DNA of 64,000 bases, from NCBI GenBank assembly GCA_963756815.1, contig CAVWPR010000005.1:62001-126000 (forward strand), read 5' to 3'. The stretch's first letter is position 1, and every line of letters begins with the position of its first letter. This document shows positions 62,081 through 64,000 of the stretch, piece by piece. Both the position numbers and the translations under genes were made by a program. Under the pieces are notes generated by a model. That model was not told the DNA's origin, ran no database searches, and saw nothing but the letters and a program-made list of their open reading frames with translations. This DNA comes from JAENVU01 sp963756815 (GTDB lineage Bacteria; Actinomycetota; Acidimicrobiia; IMCC26256; JAENVU01).

Positions 62081-64000
62081 TCAGCGATCCGTACCGCCGT
62101 CGCGCCGATCCGGTTCGACGGCGCCGTGGCGCGCATCGAGCGATGCCGTCGCCCCTTCGAGCTCGTCCGCGGCGAAGGCGTCGGCCACGATCACGCGGTC
62201 GGCGTCGTCGATCTCGAAGACCACGAGGCCCGACACCGCCTCGCCGCCGGCACCGACGCGCCACCGGGCGAGCTCCAGCGTGTCCCCGGGTCGCGAGGTG
62301 CTCGACGGTCGCGCCCGGGGCGGGATCACCGACCGCGCCGAACACGTCCGTGACGTCCTCGCCCCGCCGGTGACGGGCGAAGGCCCGGTCCACCACGCGG
62401 ACGCAGCGGTTGTCGACCGCCGGCGATGCCTCCAGCTCCCGCGCCACCTCCTCGAAGCGCCGGCGGGCGCCGGCGACGTCGTCGACGTCGAAGTACTCGT
62501 TCACGCCGATGCGACCGCTCCGCGACGCGAGCGCGACCACGGTCAGGAAATCCCAGCTCGCGCCGCCGCCGGCGGCCGCGGTCCCGGTCTGGTGGGTCGT
62601 GACGAGCGCGACGTCGCCCCGCGACTCGATCCGGGTGGGATAGGCGACCACGTCCGGCACCTGGGCGACCAGCATCTGCAGCTCGCGACTCAGGCTCGCG
62701 CCACCGCGGCCGGGCGGGAAGCCGAGCCTCCGGTGGTCGACCACGGAGAGCTCGGCGTCGAGATGGTCCTCGAAGGCGGGCCAGTCGCGACGATTCAAGG
62801 AGCGGTATGCGCCGAGCACGCACGACTCGATGCGCGGGGCACCGGTCGCCTCGTACCACTCGTCGAGCCGGGCGATCGCGGCGACGAGGTCGGACTCGTC
62901 GAAGATCTCGGTCCGGGTCATGCGATCGGTGCCGTCGAGCTCGGAGAGGTTGAGGAACACGATCTCGTCGCCCGTCTCCGACGTCAGGTGCTGCCGGATC
63001 AGACCGAGCCCGTCGCCCCGCACCGCCACGATCTCGTACGACGTGAACCGCATGCCGACCTGTCCGTACGCCCGGAACTGCTCGTCGGCCGCGACACCCT
63101 CACCGGCGGGCGCGACGCCTCCGAAACGGCGGTCGACGTAGGTGTAGTCGTCGGTGATCAGCCCGGTGAGCTCGCGCTCGCGCCCGGAACGCACGAGCTC
63201 GAGGAACCGGTCGGACATCGCGATCGCCCGGCTCCCCGCGAACGGGTCGGGCGGTGGTGACGACGGGACCTCGCGTGCAGCCCATTCGTCGAGCAGTGCG
63301 AGCGCGTCCGCCCGTCGGTCCCGCGGGAAGAACTCGATCCGGGCGTCCGGGCCGACGCGAGCCACGAAGAGCGAGTCCCACTCGTAGTCGCTGCCGTCGA
63401 CGGTGTGACCGCGGGTGACGATCCGCCCGGACACGGCCGCGCCCCGAGCACCGATCTCGGCGACCACCGAGACCGCGTCGGGCATCTGCTCCACGAGCCC
63501 GCCCATCCAGCCCCGCACGAACCCCGCGCGGTCCGTCGGCTCGAAGCCCATGGGCTGGTGGTCGACCGCGACGAGGTCGTCGTCGAGGAGCGCGGTCATC
63601 GCGTCCCAGTCCCGGCGGTTCAGCGCGTCGATGCAGTCGAGCGCGCGTCAGCTCCTCGTCGGTGGCCTCACCCGCCTCGCGGTACCGGGCGTTCAACTCT
63701 TCGATCGCGTCGATGAGGTCCGCCTCGTCGTACACGTCGGTCCGCACGAACCGTCCGTCGGCGTCGACGTGGGCGATCCGCAGCTCGGCGACCTCGAATC
63801 CGTCCGGCGACGCGAGCGTCTGGCGGGAGAGCGACAGCCGATCGCCACGGATCGCGAGCACCCCACGGTCGACCTCACGGAAGTGGACCGAGTCGTAGCC
63901 GGCCATGTTGTGCAGGAACTCGTCGGCACCCGCGGCATCCGGAGCAACCCCGGAGAAGCGGTGATCGACGTACTGATACCCGTCCGCGAGATGCGCCGTG
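62081..64000 (-). CDS. Protein of repeated NTF2/SnoaL-like modules, N-terminus beyond the window, two frameshifts
   Basis: At least 640 residues. Two kinds of module alternate: one with (Y)xYVDxRFxGVAP and a later FDESDLVAAIARLDEWY or YDEADLIDAIEELNARY, another with LNRRDWxAxxxxLDxxLxVVDH and an RIVTRGH- or TTHQTG-type strand. Each appears twice. Frame changes near 63645 and 62292 restore continuity, ending at TGA 62081. Such NTF2-like repeats occur as C-terminal regions of large actinobacterial regulators with cyclase, BTAD or kinase domains, so a signalling N-terminus may lie beyond the edge. Ligand unknown. Confidence 0.65.

Overview
The window is about 70% G+C with actinobacterial gene content: F420-linked oxidoreductases (LLM class, Ddn-like and PPOX class), mycothiol-dependent DinB/MDMPI-type enzymes, a DUF222/HNH (13E12-type) gene, cytochrome P450, an Lhr helicase and ilvB-ilvN-ilvC behind a peptide attenuator. 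Many start codons sit 6-7 nt after a TAnnnT-like hexamer, as expected for leaderless actinobacterial transcripts. The mix, including proteins built of repeated NTF2-like modules, suggests an environmental actinomycete such as a member of Acidimicrobiia; that placement is an inference. No IS element, integrase, CRISPR array or complete RNA gene was seen, and no gene-free stretch exceeds about 180 bp.

Layout. 1-4.0 kb (minus): a NodB deacetylase cut by the window edge, a GT28-type glycosyltransferase with a degenerate deacetylase-like tail, a UbiA prenyltransferase and a flavin reductase. 4.0-9.1 kb: an old-yellow-enzyme oxidoreductase, then two plus-strand enzymes that each carry an N-terminal Rieske domain (one on an FMN glutamate-synthase domain, one on a ThDP enzyme). 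9.1-19.6 kb: mixed small enzymes, a broken HNH gene, an ECF sigma/anti-sigma pair, a CoA hydrolase, an F420 oxidoreductase, a P450 and a zinc alcohol dehydrogenase.

18.5-26.6 kb is the most coherent system: adh; M50/CBS protease-ppsA; and usp-PRTase/hydrolase-erythromycin esterase. The three transcription units share a DosR/DevR-like box (core GACYTYCGGCCCT) centred 42-44 bp before the first start codon. 26.6-43.4 kb: a PaaX regulator divergent from a fatty acid desaturase over one dyad, an MTA/MTI salvage pair, a transporter, enoyl-CoA hydratase, a D-threonine aldolase-like enzyme behind a ladder of three start codons, three tandem amidases and a split AtuA-type pair. 43.4-52 kb: lhr and the attenuated ilvBNC operon. 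52.8-60.0 kb: a TetR gene between two outward-facing promoters with matched operators, controlling a CMD-CMD-MBL-nitroreductase operon and an aromatic monooxygenase-dioxygenase-SDR-PPOX operon. 60-64 kb: a hydrolase/adenylate cyclase fusion, a sulfotransferase and a multi-module NTF2-like protein running off the right edge.

About two dozen single-base frame changes break otherwise well conserved genes, mostly in G/C runs. They look like sequence errors rather than decay, so the affected genes are annotated across the break.
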